Position numbers and translations under genes: made by a program. The notes beneath the pieces were generated by a model. That model was given only the letters and a program-made list of their open reading frames with translations, made no database searches and was not told the DNA's origin. Positions 1-9,081 of a stretch of DNA of 64,000 bases are shown here, piece after piece (positions within the stretch are counted from its first letter, which is position 1; each line of letters opens with the position of its first letter). The stretch is from contig CAWBCR010000026.1 in the NCBI GenBank assembly GCA_963787375.1, forward strand, positions 31,981 through 95,980, read 5' to 3'. This DNA comes from CAWBCR01 sp963787375 (GTDB lineage Bacteria > Chloroflexota > Anaerolineae > Aggregatilineales > UBA3940).

Positions 1-108
1 GACCGTCTCACCCTTCTCGACGGCGTCGCCGGTCTTCTTCGACCACTTCACAAGCTGGCCCTCTTTCATGTCGAAACCCAGCTTGGGCATGTTGATCAGT
101 TCAGCCAT
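1..108 (-). CDS. pdhC: Dihydrolipoamide acyltransferase (E2), N-terminal lipoyl domain, partial
   Basis: This is the first 36 codons of a gene that runs off the left edge. The protein begins MAELINMPKLGFDMKEGQ and continues with WSKKTGDAVEKGETV, the start of a lipoyl domain from a 2-oxo acid dehydrogenase E2 subunit. The swinging lipoyl-lysine itself lies beyond the window. E2 carries the acyl group on lipoamide and transfers it to CoA in the cytosolic complex. The ATG has a GGAAAGGGA ribosome site just upstream. It lies downstream of E1 alpha and E1 beta on the same strand, which supports a pyruvate (or branched-chain) dehydrogenase E2. The exact substrate cannot be told from this fragment. 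Confidence 0.85.
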   Translation of the reverse strand, partial: MAELINMPKLGFDMKEGQLVKWSKKTGDAVEKGETV

Positions 109-160
109 GACATCCCTTTCCAGAGAACCATTCAACCGCGTGAACGGGGGCCTCAGCCAA

Positions 161-664
161 TCAGATAAGATGCTGCACGTAGATCACCAGGTCATCACCC
201 GGCGCGTAGAAGTCCGTGATCGCCGCGGCACGCTCGTAGTTGTGCGTCTCGTAGAAGCGGCGGGTCGGCGCGTATTCCTCTCGCCCCGACGTTTCCGCCA
301 CGACCATCCGCCCGCCCAGCGCGCGCACGTCGTGCGCCACCGCTTGTAGCAGCGCCCCGCCAACCCCGCGACCACTCAACGCCTTGTCGGTGGCGATCCA
401 GTACAGGTCGTAGGTGCCGTAGGTCAGCGCGCGGGGGCCGTAGCAGGCATAGCCCGCCACGCGACCGTCGAGGCGGCAGGTCAGGAAATGATAGCCGCTG
501 CGCTGCGCGCCCCTGTCGAAATAGTCGTCCAGCAGCTCGCCGACCGTCGCGACTTCTTCGGCGTCAAAGACGCCCACACCGCGCGAGATCGCCAGAATGG
601 CCTCGATATCCTCGCGGCGGGTCGCATCGATCTGGTATTGCGCGCGTGCTGCGCTGAGTGTCAT
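161..664 (-). CDS. GNAT-family N-acetyltransferase
   Basis: A 167-residue protein with a GNAT fold. The acetyl-CoA pyrophosphate loop reads SGRGVGGALLQAV (about residues 95-107), and a C-terminal FYETHNYERAA segment is typical of motif B. The acceptor is unknown. It starts 3 bases after the stop of the upstream ATP-grasp ligase, so the two are almost certainly co-transcribed and translationally coupled. It is followed by the E2 gene. The reading frame is intact. The pairing suggests one modifies a product or relative of the other's substrate, but this is inference. Confidence 0.85.
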   Translation of the reverse strand: MTLSAARAQYQIDATRREDIEAILAISRGVGVFDAEEVATVGELLDDYFDRGAQRSGYHFLTCRLDGRVAGYACYGPRALTYGTYDLYWIATDKALSGRGVGGALLQAVAHDVRALGGRMVVAETSGREEYAPTRRFYETHNYERAAAITDFYAPGDDLVIYVQHLI

Positions 665-667
665 ATC

Positions 668-1745
668 TTACCGTTGTCCTCGTATCCAGGCCCACTCTAC
701 GATCTGGGCGGCCATTGCGGCGTAGTCGTGGCCCGCCACCCGCGCCGACCGTGCGAAGCCGCCATCGGCAGCCAGGCACGGGTTCGGGTTGACCTCCAGC
801 ACGTAGATCTGGCCATTCTTCTCGCGCATGTCGACACGGGCGTAGTCGCGGCAGCCCATCGCCTTGTAGGCCGAGAGCGCCACACGGCGCAGCCGCGTGT
901 CCATCCGGCGCGTGACGTTGGCCGGGCATTGTATGGTGAAAGTGTTGAACTCTTCCGAGTCGCTGTTCCACTTCGAGTCGAAGTTCTGCACGCGGCGCGT
1001 GCCCTCGAAGCCGTCGTACAGCACCTCGGCCACCGGCAGCACGACCGCCGCGCTGCCGTTACCCCACACGCTCACGTTAAACTCGCGCCCGTCGAGAAAC
1101 ATCTCGACCAGCGCCGGCTGGTGGTAGCGGTCCAGCACATAGGCCACCCGCCGCCGCAGCAAGTCCACGTCTTCGACGACGGCCTCACGAGTGATGCCCA
1201 GGCTGCAATCCTCGGCCACCGGCTTGACAATCGCCGGCAGCGGCACGTTGACCGGCCCATCCGGCGAGTTCCATCACCTGGTAAGGTGCGGTCGGCACGC
1301 CTTTTTTCAGCAGGCGCGCCTTGGTGATGCCCTTGTCGCGGCAGGTATCGAGGTTGTCCGCGCTGCCCCCGGTGAGGATGACGCCCGCGCCTTCGAGCGC
1401 CAGCGGCACCAGCGCCTCGCCGTGCGACAACTCGCCGCCCAGCGCCTCACACAGGTTGAATACCAGCGTCGTCTGCCTGTCAACTCCCTGTATCGCGCCG
1501 ATCAGCTCCGCTTCGCTGCGGATGGGCGTCGCGCTGACCGGGTACCCGGAGGCACGGAGGCCGTCTGCGATTTCCTCGGCGGTCTGGGCCGTTTCGAGGT
1601 CCGTCAGCAGGTCAGCCTCCTCCCCTCGCTCCAGCGTGTCGACCACGCTGTAGATCAGGAGGATCTGCTCCGGGCGGCAACTACCTGGAGGCTCGGAAGC
1701 GTCTTCCGTCCTTTCGCTCGTCGTGAGTGTCGCGCTGCGTATCAT
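668..1745 (-). CDS. D-alanine--D-alanine ligase-like ATP-grasp protein (frameshifted)
   Basis: An ATP-grasp ligase resembling D-Ala-D-Ala ligase but not recognisable as the housekeeping Ddl. The N-terminal half (1745 to about 1266) has a Rossmann-like ILLIYSVVDTLERG start and a VFNLCEALGGE segment. The C-terminal half (about 1262 to 668) has the ATP-grasp lysine in PAIVKPVAED and the metal-binding end YVLEVNPNPCLA. The halves are in different frames. Deleting one A from GAACTC (minus strand, 1266-1271) joins them as YQVMDSPDGPVNVPLPAIV, which suggests a sequence error. Start ATG 1745 has an AGGAGA site. The gene sits between E1 beta and E2 with its own extended -10 promoter. Its substrate is unknown; peptide-like or carboxylate-amine ligation is expected for the family. 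Confidence 0.8.
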
Positions 1746-1776
1746 TCCAGGGTCTCCTTCTTCGTTTTTCTTCTCT

Positions 1777-1785
1777 ATTATACCA
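1777..1785 (-). promoter_or_regulatory. Extended -10 promoter for the ATP-grasp/GNAT/E2 genes
   Basis: On the minus strand TGG-TATAAT forms a perfect -10 hexamer with the extended TG motif, 32 bases before the ATP-grasp start. No convincing -35 is visible. It lies in the 66-base gap after E1 beta, so the ATP-grasp, GNAT and E2 genes could be transcribed without E1. Confidence 0.5.
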
Positions 1786-1811
1786 ACCCTTGCGGGTGGG
1801 AGAGCGTCTTA

Positions 1812-2805
1812 TCACCGGTTTGTTACTACAGACTTGACGGCTCTGATCACCTTCTCCGCGTTGGGCAGCGCGCTCTGCTCCAGATCGCGCGAGTACGGCA
1901 GCGGCACGTCCTCCTGGTTGACGCGCTGCACCGGCGCGTCCATCCAGTCGAAGCACTCGTCCTGAATGCGGGCGGCCACCTCGCCGCTCACGTTGAAGTA
2001 CGGGTGCGCTTCTTCGACGACCACCGCGTGGTTGGTCTTCTTGAAGCTCTCGAAGACCGGCTCCAGGTCGAGCGGGCGCAGGTAGCGCAGGTCGATGACC
2101 TCGGCGCTGATGCCCTCCTGCTCAAGCTGTTTGGCCGCTTCCAGCGAGACCTGCACCATCTTGCCGTAGCTGACGATGGTCACGTCCGAGCCGGCGCGCT
2201 TCACGTCCGACTTGCCAATCGGGATGGTGTACTCGCCCGTCGGCACCTCGCCGCGAATTCTGGTACAGCGTGCTGTGCTCGACGAAAAGCACCGGATTGT
2301 CGTCACGAATCGCCGTCTTGAGCATCCCCTTGGCGTCGGCGGGCGTGCTGGGCACGGCCACGTACAGCCCGGGGAAATGCGCGAAGATCGGCTCCGGCGA
2401 ATGCGAGTGCGTCGCGCCAAGCTGACGACCGCCGCCGGTGGTGGTGCGGATCACCAGCGGGCAGGTGAACTGTCCGCCGAACATGTAGTGCACCTTCGCG
2501 GCGCTGTTGATGATCGCGTCGAGCGCCAGGAAGGCGAAGTTGATGGTCATGATCTCGGCCACAGGCCGCAGGCCGTTCATGGCTGCGCCCGTCGCCGCGC
2601 CGACAATCGCCATCTCCGAGATCGGCGTATCGCGCACGCGCTTCTCGCCGAACTCGTCGTAGAAGCCCCGCGTGACGGCGTAAGTGCCGCCCCACACGCC
2701 GACTTCCTCGCCCATGATGAACACGCGCTCATCGCGCTTCATCTCTTCCCACAGCGCTTCAGACACCGCCTCGCGGAAGGTCATCGTCTTCAATTCGCCG
2801 CTCAT
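1812..2805 (-). CDS. pdhB: Pyruvate dehydrogenase E1 component, beta subunit (frameshifted)
   Basis: E1 beta of a 2-oxo acid dehydrogenase. With E1 alpha it forms the thiamine-diphosphate enzyme that decarboxylates pyruvate and acylates E2 lipoamide. The protein begins MSGELKTMTFREAVSEAL and contains the family segments MGEEVGVWGG, FGGQFTCPLVIRT and RQLGATHSHSPE, with the C-terminal transketolase domain ending DVPLPYSRDLEQSALPNAE. A frameshift lies at GAATTC (2255-2260): removing one A gives LYQIRGEVP, the expected family sequence. The start at 2805 is preceded by a purine-rich stretch and lies 22 bases after the E1 alpha stop. Length after repair is about 330 residues, normal for the family. 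Confidence 0.92.
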
Positions 2806-2827
2806 CTGTTCACTCTTTACTGCGCTA

Positions 2828-3790
2828 TCAGGCATAGACATCGGTAAACAAGTCCTCCTGCTGTGGGAAAGGGCTCTGGCGGGCGAACTCAATCGCCGCC
2901 TCAACCTCAGCCATGGCGGACTCATCCGCGCGGTCGAGGTCGGCCTGTGTGGCCAGCTCCTCTTTCAACAGCACCTTGCCCCAGTTCTCGATCGGGTCTT
3001 CTTCTTTCATTTCCTCGACCTCGTGCGCGTTGCGATAGCGTTCGGGGTCGCCCATCGAGTGGCCCCGGTAGCGGTAGGTGATGGCCTCGACGAAGAACGG
3101 GCCGTTGCCCTTGCGCGCGTACTCGACGCCCTCGCTGACCGTCTCGTACACGGCGTCGAGGTCCATGCCGTCCACCTGGATGCAGCACGGCATGCCGTAG
3201 GCCTCCGCCTTCTTGGCGATGTCGGACACCGCCGAGGCGCGCGTGACGGCGGTGCCCATGCCGTACTGGTTGTTCTCGACCATCCACACCACGGGCAGCT
3301 TCCACACCGCTGACAGGTTCAGCGCCTCGTGGAAGTAGCCGATGTTGGTCGAGCCGTCGCCCATCATCGCCACGGTGACGCGGTCGTCGCCGTTATACTG
3401 GTCGGCCAGGGCCAGCCCCGCCGCCAGCGGCAGGTGCCCGCCGACGATGGCGTAGCCGCCCCAGAACCGCTTCTCTTTGTCGGCCAGGTGCATCGAGCCG
3501 CCCTTGCCCTTGCTGACGCCGGTCGTCTTGCCCAGCATCTCGGCCATCAGGTTGTTGGTGGGCAGCCCGGAGGCAATCGCCACGCCGTGATCGCGGTAGG
3601 CCGTGATCAGGTTGTCGTCGTCGCGCAGCGCGTAGCGCACGCCCATGGCGACCGCTTCCTGCCCGATGTACAGGTGCAGGAAGCCGCCAATATCGCCCGC
3701 TGCGTACAGCTCCGCACACTTCTCCTCAAAACGCCGGATCAGCGTCATGGTGCGGTAGGCATCAAGCTTCTGCTTTTTGGTTAAGGCCAT
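2828..3790 (-). CDS. pdhA: Pyruvate dehydrogenase E1 component, alpha subunit
   Basis: A 320-residue E1 alpha subunit in one intact frame. The thiamine-diphosphate motif starts at GDGSTNIGYFHEALNLSA and ends at VENNQYGM. The phosphorylation-loop region TYRYRGHSMGDPERYR and the N-terminal YIGQEAVAMGVRYAL are characteristic. Start 3790 (MALTKKQKL) was chosen over upstream in-frame codons because GGAGAGAG precedes it and the homology begins there. It is the first gene of the dehydrogenase cluster E1 alpha, E1 beta, (ATP-grasp, GNAT), E2. Confidence 0.95.
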   Translation of the reverse strand: MALTKKQKLDAYRTMTLIRRFEEKCAELYAAGDIGGFLHLYIGQEAVAMGVRYALRDDDNLITAYRDHGVAIASGLPTNNLMAEMLGKTTGVSKGKGGSMHLADKEKRFWGGYAIVGGHLPLAAGLALADQYNGDDRVTVAMMGDGSTNIGYFHEALNLSAVWKLPVVWMVENNQYGMGTAVTRASAVSDIAKKAEAYGMPCCIQVDGMDLDAVYETVSEGVEYARKGNGPFFVEAITYRYRGHSMGDPERYRNAHEVEEMKEEDPIENWGKVLLKEELATQADLDRADESAMAEVEAAIEFARQSPFPQQEDLFTDVYA

Positions 3791-3950
3791 AGTCTGTCTC
3801 TCTCCACAATCCATACCGGGCACTAGGCGTACCCGTATCAGGGTAGATTGTACCCAATCCCGCACGCATAAACACACCGCAGCAGGTTTAGTTGCTGCCA
3901 AATTCTACCAGCCGAGTCCGATTTAGAACAGGGGTGGAACGTGCCGGAAG

Positions 3951-4995
3951 TCACGGCAGCGGGAACGTGGTGCGGCCCTCGACCGCGTCGAAGGCGGCCT
4001 GCTGCTGCTGGCATTCGGCATAGACCGAGTCGATCTGCGCGTCGAGCGCGGAAGACATGTCGGTGCAGGTGGGCTGCGCGGCGACATCCGCCAGCCGCTG
4101 TGAAAGAAGCTGCGCGCAGCCGGTCGCGATCTGCCCGTGGTGCTCCTCGTGTGCGACGACGTGCTGGATGAAGGCGTCCCATTCGTCGGACAGGGTAGGG
4201 GCGTACGCGCCGGTGGGGAATCCAGCGGGGATAGGTGTAGGTCAGGTCGAGGTGGATGGTGGCGTGGCCAAGCTGGCAGGTCGACGGCGTCTCGTAGGCC
4301 GACCACTCCATCCAGATGCGGTACGAGGTCATGGCGATAGACCGCTCGCCGCCGGGTTCTCCGGTGGCGGGCCCCTGCGTGTACAGCGCCTGCTGGACGC
4401 CCGCCACGTCCGAAGCCTCGAAGCTGTAATACTCCGACTGCGTGGTCACGATGACCTGCGGATCGATGTTCAGCGAAGCCTGCTGGACGTCGGTCGGCTG
4501 CGCCGGCGCGGTGACCATCAGCGGCGCGGAGGTCGACATCGGCAGCGCGATAGCGTCGGCTGAAGTGGACACGGCAGTTGGCTGCGACCTGCCCGGCAGC
4601 GCGACCGAGCCCAGCGCCGCCAGCGTCACCGCGCCGACACACAGCAGCACCCCGGCCATCGCCAGCGCGGCCGGGAAGGCACTGCGTCGAGCGCGCTGCT
4701 GCGGGATAGGCGCGGGGGCAGGCAGCGGAGCCGGCGGGGCCGCCGCGCGGGTGCGCTCGTAGCGGGCGCGCAGCGGGCCTACCGCCTGTTGCGCCCACGC
4801 GTCATCTGGGTCGATGGTCAGGATGTGCCGGGCCGCCACGAACGCCTCGTAGGCGTCGGGGGTCAGGAAGGCCAGCCACTTCAGCGCGTCGACCCGGCGG
4901 TTGTCGCGCTGGAGGATGGTGCGCAGAACCGTCAGGGCTTCCTGCTGATGGCCCGTGTTCGCCAGATCAATCGCGCGGAGAATCCAATCCTGCAT
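3951..4995 (-). CDS. Membrane-anchored TPR-like protein with DUF922 (HExxH) domain (frameshifted)
   Basis: The N-terminal ~100 residues (MQDWILRAIDLANTGHQQEAL...) look like tetratricopeptide-type helices. A Pro-rich linker and one membrane segment (FPAALAMAGVLLCVGAVTLA) follow, then an extracellular domain resembling DUF922, the predicted secreted Zn-dependent protease family. The putative metal site is HVVAHEEHHGQ, matching HExxH. The frame breaks at a GGGG run (4215-4218). Removing one base joins WIP to TGAYAPTLSDEW and continues to the TGA at 3951. Start 4995 is preceded by GGGAGG. Deletions at homopolymers are common here, so it is probably an intact gene. Protease activity is a family-level prediction only. 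Confidence 0.72.
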
Positions 4996-5083
4996 CAGGC
5001 TCTCGCCTCCCATGCTGCCAATCATCGCACAAACCGGCCCAGACGGCTACTGGCCAAAGATACCCCCATCCGGGGCCATCATC

Positions 5084-5113
5084 TTGACGGATGCCCTACA
5101 CTGCCCCGATAAT
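5084..5113 (+). promoter_or_regulatory. Sigma-70-type promoter of the STAND-DegV operon
   Basis: TTGACG (5084-5089), an 18-base spacer and GATAAT (5108-5113) lie 38 bases before the GTG start at 5152. Five of six bases match consensus in each box. Confidence 0.6.
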
Positions 5114-5151
5114 GGAGTCAGCACACGCGAGCATCACGCGGAGGAGCACCC

Positions 5152-7326
5152 GTGAGCCAGCCTGACCCATCCCAGCGGCCTATCAATGTCAGCGTCGGCG
5201 GCGACGTGACCGGCACAGTGTTCGTCGCCGGGCGCGACGTGATCGTCAAAGAGCTGATCGTCCAGCAGGCCAGGCTGCGCGCGCTGCGGGCGATGCCCGT
5301 CAGCCCGCCCGAAATGCTGGTGGGGCGCGGCGCGTTGTTCGCGCGGGTCAGGGCCGCGCTCGAGGGCGGCGGCGCGGTATTGCTGTTTGGGCTGGGCGGT
5401 ATGGGCAAGACCGCCCTCGCTGCGTCGCTGGCGTGCGCGGCGTTGCTCGACAGGCAGCGCTATCCGGGCGGCGTGTTGTGGCTCACCGCGCTTGACCGTT
5501 CATTGGAAGACCTGTGCGACGAGGTACTGCGCCGCCTCGGCGAGCCAGAGCTGGTCAAGCAGCCCGCCGACGCCAAGCCCGCGCTTGTGCGCGACCGGCT
5601 GGGCGCGCTGCAATTGATGGTCACGCTGGACGACGTGGACGCCGCCAGCAAATCGGCTTTCGAATGGCAGAAGCAGGCGCAGCCGCCGGGTGCGCCGCTG
5701 CTCGTGACCAGCCGCGCCGAATTGGACGGCTTCGACGGCGAGGAAGTCGCCGAACTGGAGCGCGCCAACTCGCTGCGGCTGCTGCGCCACGCCGCCGGGC
5801 GCACCGGTGACATGCTGTCGCCGCCCGCCGCTGACGCCATTTGTGCCGCACTGGGCGATCACCCGCTGGCGCTGGAAGTCGCGGGGGCGCACCTCAAGCG
5901 CCGCCCGGTCGACCCCGACGAACTGCTCGATGACCTGGGCGCGGCGCACGAGCGCATCAAGGCGCTGACCATCGGCGCGGGCAGCAGCAAAGATACCTCC
6001 GTCTACCTCTCGCTCGACCTGTCGTGGCAGCCGCTCAGCGCCGAGCAGCGGCGCGTGCTGGCGCGGCTGTGCGCCTTCTTCGCCGAGACCACCGTCGACG
6101 CGCTGCTGATGCGCGCCGCCGGCCTTGAGCGGTTGCCGTATAAAGAAACAGCCGGCGCGCTGTACAATGTCTCGCTGCTGCACGAGCGCGCCGGGCGCTG
6201 GTCGGTGCACGCGCTGGTGCGGGCCTTCGTGCGGGCTGCGCTGGGTGAGGAGGAGTGGCTGGTTGCGCAGCGGGCCGACACGGCAGGCTGCGTGTTCTTT
6301 GCGCACGATCACGTGGGTGGTGAGCCGGACGACATCGACGCGCTGGATGCCGAGCGGGTCAACCTGCTGGGCGCGGCGCAGTGGGCCGCCGAGCACGGCT
6401 ACCCCGACATGGTCAACCAGCTTGCCTGGGACCTGGTCGGCAGCCAGTTCCTCGACATGCGTGGCTATGCGCGCGAGGCCGTCACCCTGCTCGACGCGGC
6501 GGTCGCGGCGGCACGCGCGCTCGACGACCGGCAGTCCGAGGCGGTGTACCTGATGCATCACGGGCTGGCGCTGTCTGACCTGGGGCAGTACGCCGCCGCG
6601 CTTAAATCGTACGAGCACTCGCTGGTGATCCGTCGCGAAACGGGCGACCGCGATGGCGAGAGCCGCGTGCTGGCCAACCTCGGTACGTTGCACCTCACCC
6701 AGGGGCGCATCGACGAGTCGGCGGCGTGCTACGACCAGGCGATCCGGATCGCCTTTGAGACCGGCGACACGCGCAACGCGGCGATTTACCTGGGCAACAT
6801 CGCGGCCATCTACCGCTATCGCAAGGAATACGAACGGGCCGACGAGGCATTCCACCTGGCGCTCAAGACGGCCCGTGACCTCGACGCGCCGCGCTTCGAG
6901 GCGAACGTGCTGGGCAGCCTGGGCAGCCTGTACGCCGAGCGGGGCAACGCGCCGCAGGCGGTCGAGCACTACCAGCAGGCGCTGAACATCGTGCGCAGCA
7001 TCGGCGACTGGACCGGCGAGGCGGCGCTGCTGGACAACCTGGGTGCGGTCTATACCAGCCAGAGCGCCTACGACAAGGCCCGCCAGGTGTACAACAAGGC
7101 GCTCGACGTGAACCGCCAGTCTGGCAACCGGCTGGGCGAAGGTATGACGCTGCTCAACATGGCGATCCTCGACGCCGACGAGGCGCGCACGCAGCAGGCC
7201 GTCGCCCGCGCCGAGCAGGCACGCAACATCTTCGCCGATCTTGGCTCGCGCTACATCCACAACTGCGACGGGCTGCTGTCCATGCTGCGCGGCAGCCCAC
7301 CACCTCAACCCCCGGAGAACGCATGA
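5152..7326 (+). CDS. STAND (NB-ARC-like) NTPase with TPR sensor domain
   Basis: A 724-residue signal-transduction ATPase. The N-terminal 45 residues contain a short Gly/Val-rich motif (GGDVTGTVFVAGRDVI). Next comes an NB-ARC core: Walker A GLGGMGKT (80-87), Walker B LMVTLDDVD (155-163), sensor VTSR (about 185-188) and the GLPLAL-equivalent HPLALEVAG. A winged-helix region (SLDLSWQPLS...) and at least six TPRs (about 430-700) follow. No enzymatic effector domain is obvious. GTG start with GGAGGAG upstream. The stop overlaps the ATG of the first DegV gene (ATGA, 7323-7326), so they are translationally coupled. STAND proteins usually sense a ligand through the repeats and oligomerise; a partner role with the DegV proteins is inference. 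Confidence 0.9.
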   Translation: MSQPDPSQRPINVSVGGDVTGTVFVAGRDVIVKELIVQQARLRALRAMPVSPPEMLVGRGALFARVRAALEGGGAVLLFGLGGMGKTALAASLACAALLDRQRYPGGVLWLTALDRSLEDLCDEVLRRLGEPELVKQPADAKPALVRDRLGALQLMVTLDDVDAASKSAFEWQKQAQPPGAPLLVTSRAELDGFDGEEVAELERANSLRLLRHAAGRTGDMLSPPAADAICAALGDHPLALEVAGAHLKRRPVDPDELLDDLGAAHERIKALTIGAGSSKDTSVYLSLDLSWQPLSAEQRRVLARLCAFFAETTVDALLMRAAGLERLPYKETAGALYNVSLLHERAGRWSVHALVRAFVRAALGEEEWLVAQRADTAGCVFFAHDHVGGEPDDIDALDAERVNLLGAAQWAAEHGYPDMVNQLAWDLVGSQFLDMRGYAREAVTLLDAAVAAARALDDRQSEAVYLMHHGLALSDLGQYAAALKSYEHSLVIRRETGDRDGESRVLANLGTLHLTQGRIDESAACYDQAIRIAFETGDTRNAAIYLGNIAAIYRYRKEYERADEAFHLALKTARDLDAPRFEANVLGSLGSLYAERGNAPQAVEHYQQALNIVRSIGDWTGEAALLDNLGAVYTSQSAYDKARQVYNKALDVNRQSGNRLGEGMTLLNMAILDADEARTQQAVARAEQARNIFADLGSRYIHNCDGLLSMLRGSPPPQPPENA

Positions 7327-8175
7327 TCAAGATCGTCAGCAATTCCAGCATCAACCTGCCGCAGGAGATCGTCGACGCGCTGGACATCACGCTCGTGCCG
7401 GCTTACGTCGTCTTCGGCGAGGAAGAACTGCGCGAGAACGTCGACATCTCCACCGGCGACGTCCTGGCCCGGCTGGAGGCCGATCACAGCTTCCCCATGA
7501 CCAGCCAGCCGCCGCCCGCCGACTTCGAGGCGGCGTACCGCGCCGTGCTGGCGAAGCACCCCGGCGCGACGATCCTGTCGCTGCACATCACCGGCGCGTC
7601 GAGCGGGACGGTGTCGTCGGCGCTGCGGGCCGCTGCCGCGCTGCCCGGCGCCGACATCCGCATTTTCGACACGCGCGCCTTTTCCATCGCGCAGGCGCTG
7701 ATGGTCCGGCAGGCGGCGCTGATGGCCTCGCTGGGCGAGACGTCCGACGTGATCCTGGCGCGGCTGGCCGACATGCGCGACCGCGTCCAGACGTTCTTCG
7801 TGCTCGACACGCTCGACTACGTCTACAAAGGCGGGCGCATCGGGCGGGCGGCGCACCTGGTCGGCTCGCTGTTGAGCATCAAGCCGGTGCTGACCGTCCG
7901 CGACGGCGTGATGAAATCATATCGCGCGCTTCCGCACGCGCTCGCAGGCCATCGCCGCGCTGCGCAATCTCCTGTGCCGCGCAGGGGACGGTGTGCGCGG
8001 CCTTCAGGTGGCTATCGGCTACGCCGTGCACAGCCTCGACGCGCACAGGCTGGCCGACGAGTTCCGCGCGGCGCTCGCGCCGGACGTGCTGCTCGTCACA
8101 GAGGTCGGCGCGGCGCTGGGGGTTTACACCGGGCCTGGCGCGCTGGGCATCACCTGGTACGCGCCGCCGTCATAA
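7323..8175 (+). CDS. DegV family fatty-acid-binding protein 1 (frameshifted)
   Basis: First of five tandem DegV (FakB-type) proteins. These bind a fatty acid and, where FakA is present, present it for phosphorylation. Family motifs visible are the N-terminal SNSSINLP, MTSQPPP, TGASSGTV, IFDTRAFS and YKGGRIGRA. The frame changes near 7915-7922: the downstream frame reads ARFRTRSQAIAALRNLL and ends YTGPGALGITWY. A single inserted base would explain it. The start overlaps the STAND stop. No FakA kinase gene is visible in the window. Confidence 0.85.
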
Positions 8176-8216
8176 GGGCGTGGGCCTCATCCCACATACA
8201 TAGAAAGAGCATCCTC

Positions 8217-9078
8217 ATGATCCAGATCGTCACCGATACGACCGCCGGGCTGCCGCAGGAGAATCGTCGACGAGTTCGCCATCCCGGTCATCCCGCAGTA
8301 CGTGCACTTCGGCGAGGAAACCTTCCGCAACTCGCTTGACATGAGCGCGACGGAGTTCTACGCCGCGCAGGCTGCCGCCGCCGACCTGCCCAAGACCAGC
8401 GCCCCGCCCATCGGCGACTTTCTGCCGGTGTTCGAGCAGGTGCTGGGCCGCGATCCATCGACGACCATCCTGTGCATCCACCCCAGCGCCGAGGTCAGCG
8501 GCACGGTGCGCTCGTGCTACCCGGCTGCCCAGCAGTTCCCCGACGCCGACATCCGCATTTTCGACACGCGCTCGGTGTCGGTGGGGCTGGGGCTGATCGT
8601 GTGGGAGGCGGCGCGCATGGCCCGCGATGGCGCGCCTATCGACGCGATCCTGGCCCGCATGGCGCACATGCGCGACAACCTGAATGTGTACTTCATCGTC
8701 GACACGCTGGAGTACCTGGCCAAGGGCGGGCGGATTGGTCGCGCTTCGCACCTGATGGGCACGCTGCTCGACATCAAGCCGATCCTGATGCTGTGTGACG
8801 GTGTCGTGGAGAGCCACAGCAAGGCCCGCACCCGCAAGCGGGCGCTGGCGCAGATGCACGACATGGCCGTCGCCGGGGCGGCGCACAGCCAGCCTGGTCA
8901 GCGCCTGTACATGGGCGTGGCGCACGCCGTGTGCGAGGACGAGGCGCGCGCCTTCGCCGATGGGCTGCAATCCACCCTCCACCCCGATCTGTTCCTGTTC
9001 AGCGAGCTGGGCCCCTCGATTGGCGTCCACGCTGGCCCCGGCACGCTGGCCGTGTCCTGGGTGACGGTGCCGGATTAG
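8217..9078 (+). CDS. DegV family fatty-acid-binding protein 2 (frameshifted near start)
   Basis: Second DegV paralogue. ATG 8217 opens MIQIVTDTTAGLPQE, then one extra A at 8262-8263 shifts the frame. After repair it continues IVDEFAIPVIPQYVHFGEE. Other family landmarks are KTSAPP, AEVSGTV, IFDTRSVSVG and LAKGGRIGRASHL, with the C-terminal HAGPGTLAVSW. It begins 41 bases after DegV1. The full ligand-binding framework is present, so it should bind an acyl chain. Confidence 0.87.
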
Positions 9079-9081
9079 GCC

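Noticed and set aside
500..1327. Long ORFs on the opposite strand of nearly every high-GC gene (for example 488-1327, 5500-7308, 10942-12972, 20829-22496)
   Set aside because: They mirror confidently assigned genes, lack ribosome sites and known domains, and are typical shadows of GC-rich coding DNA.
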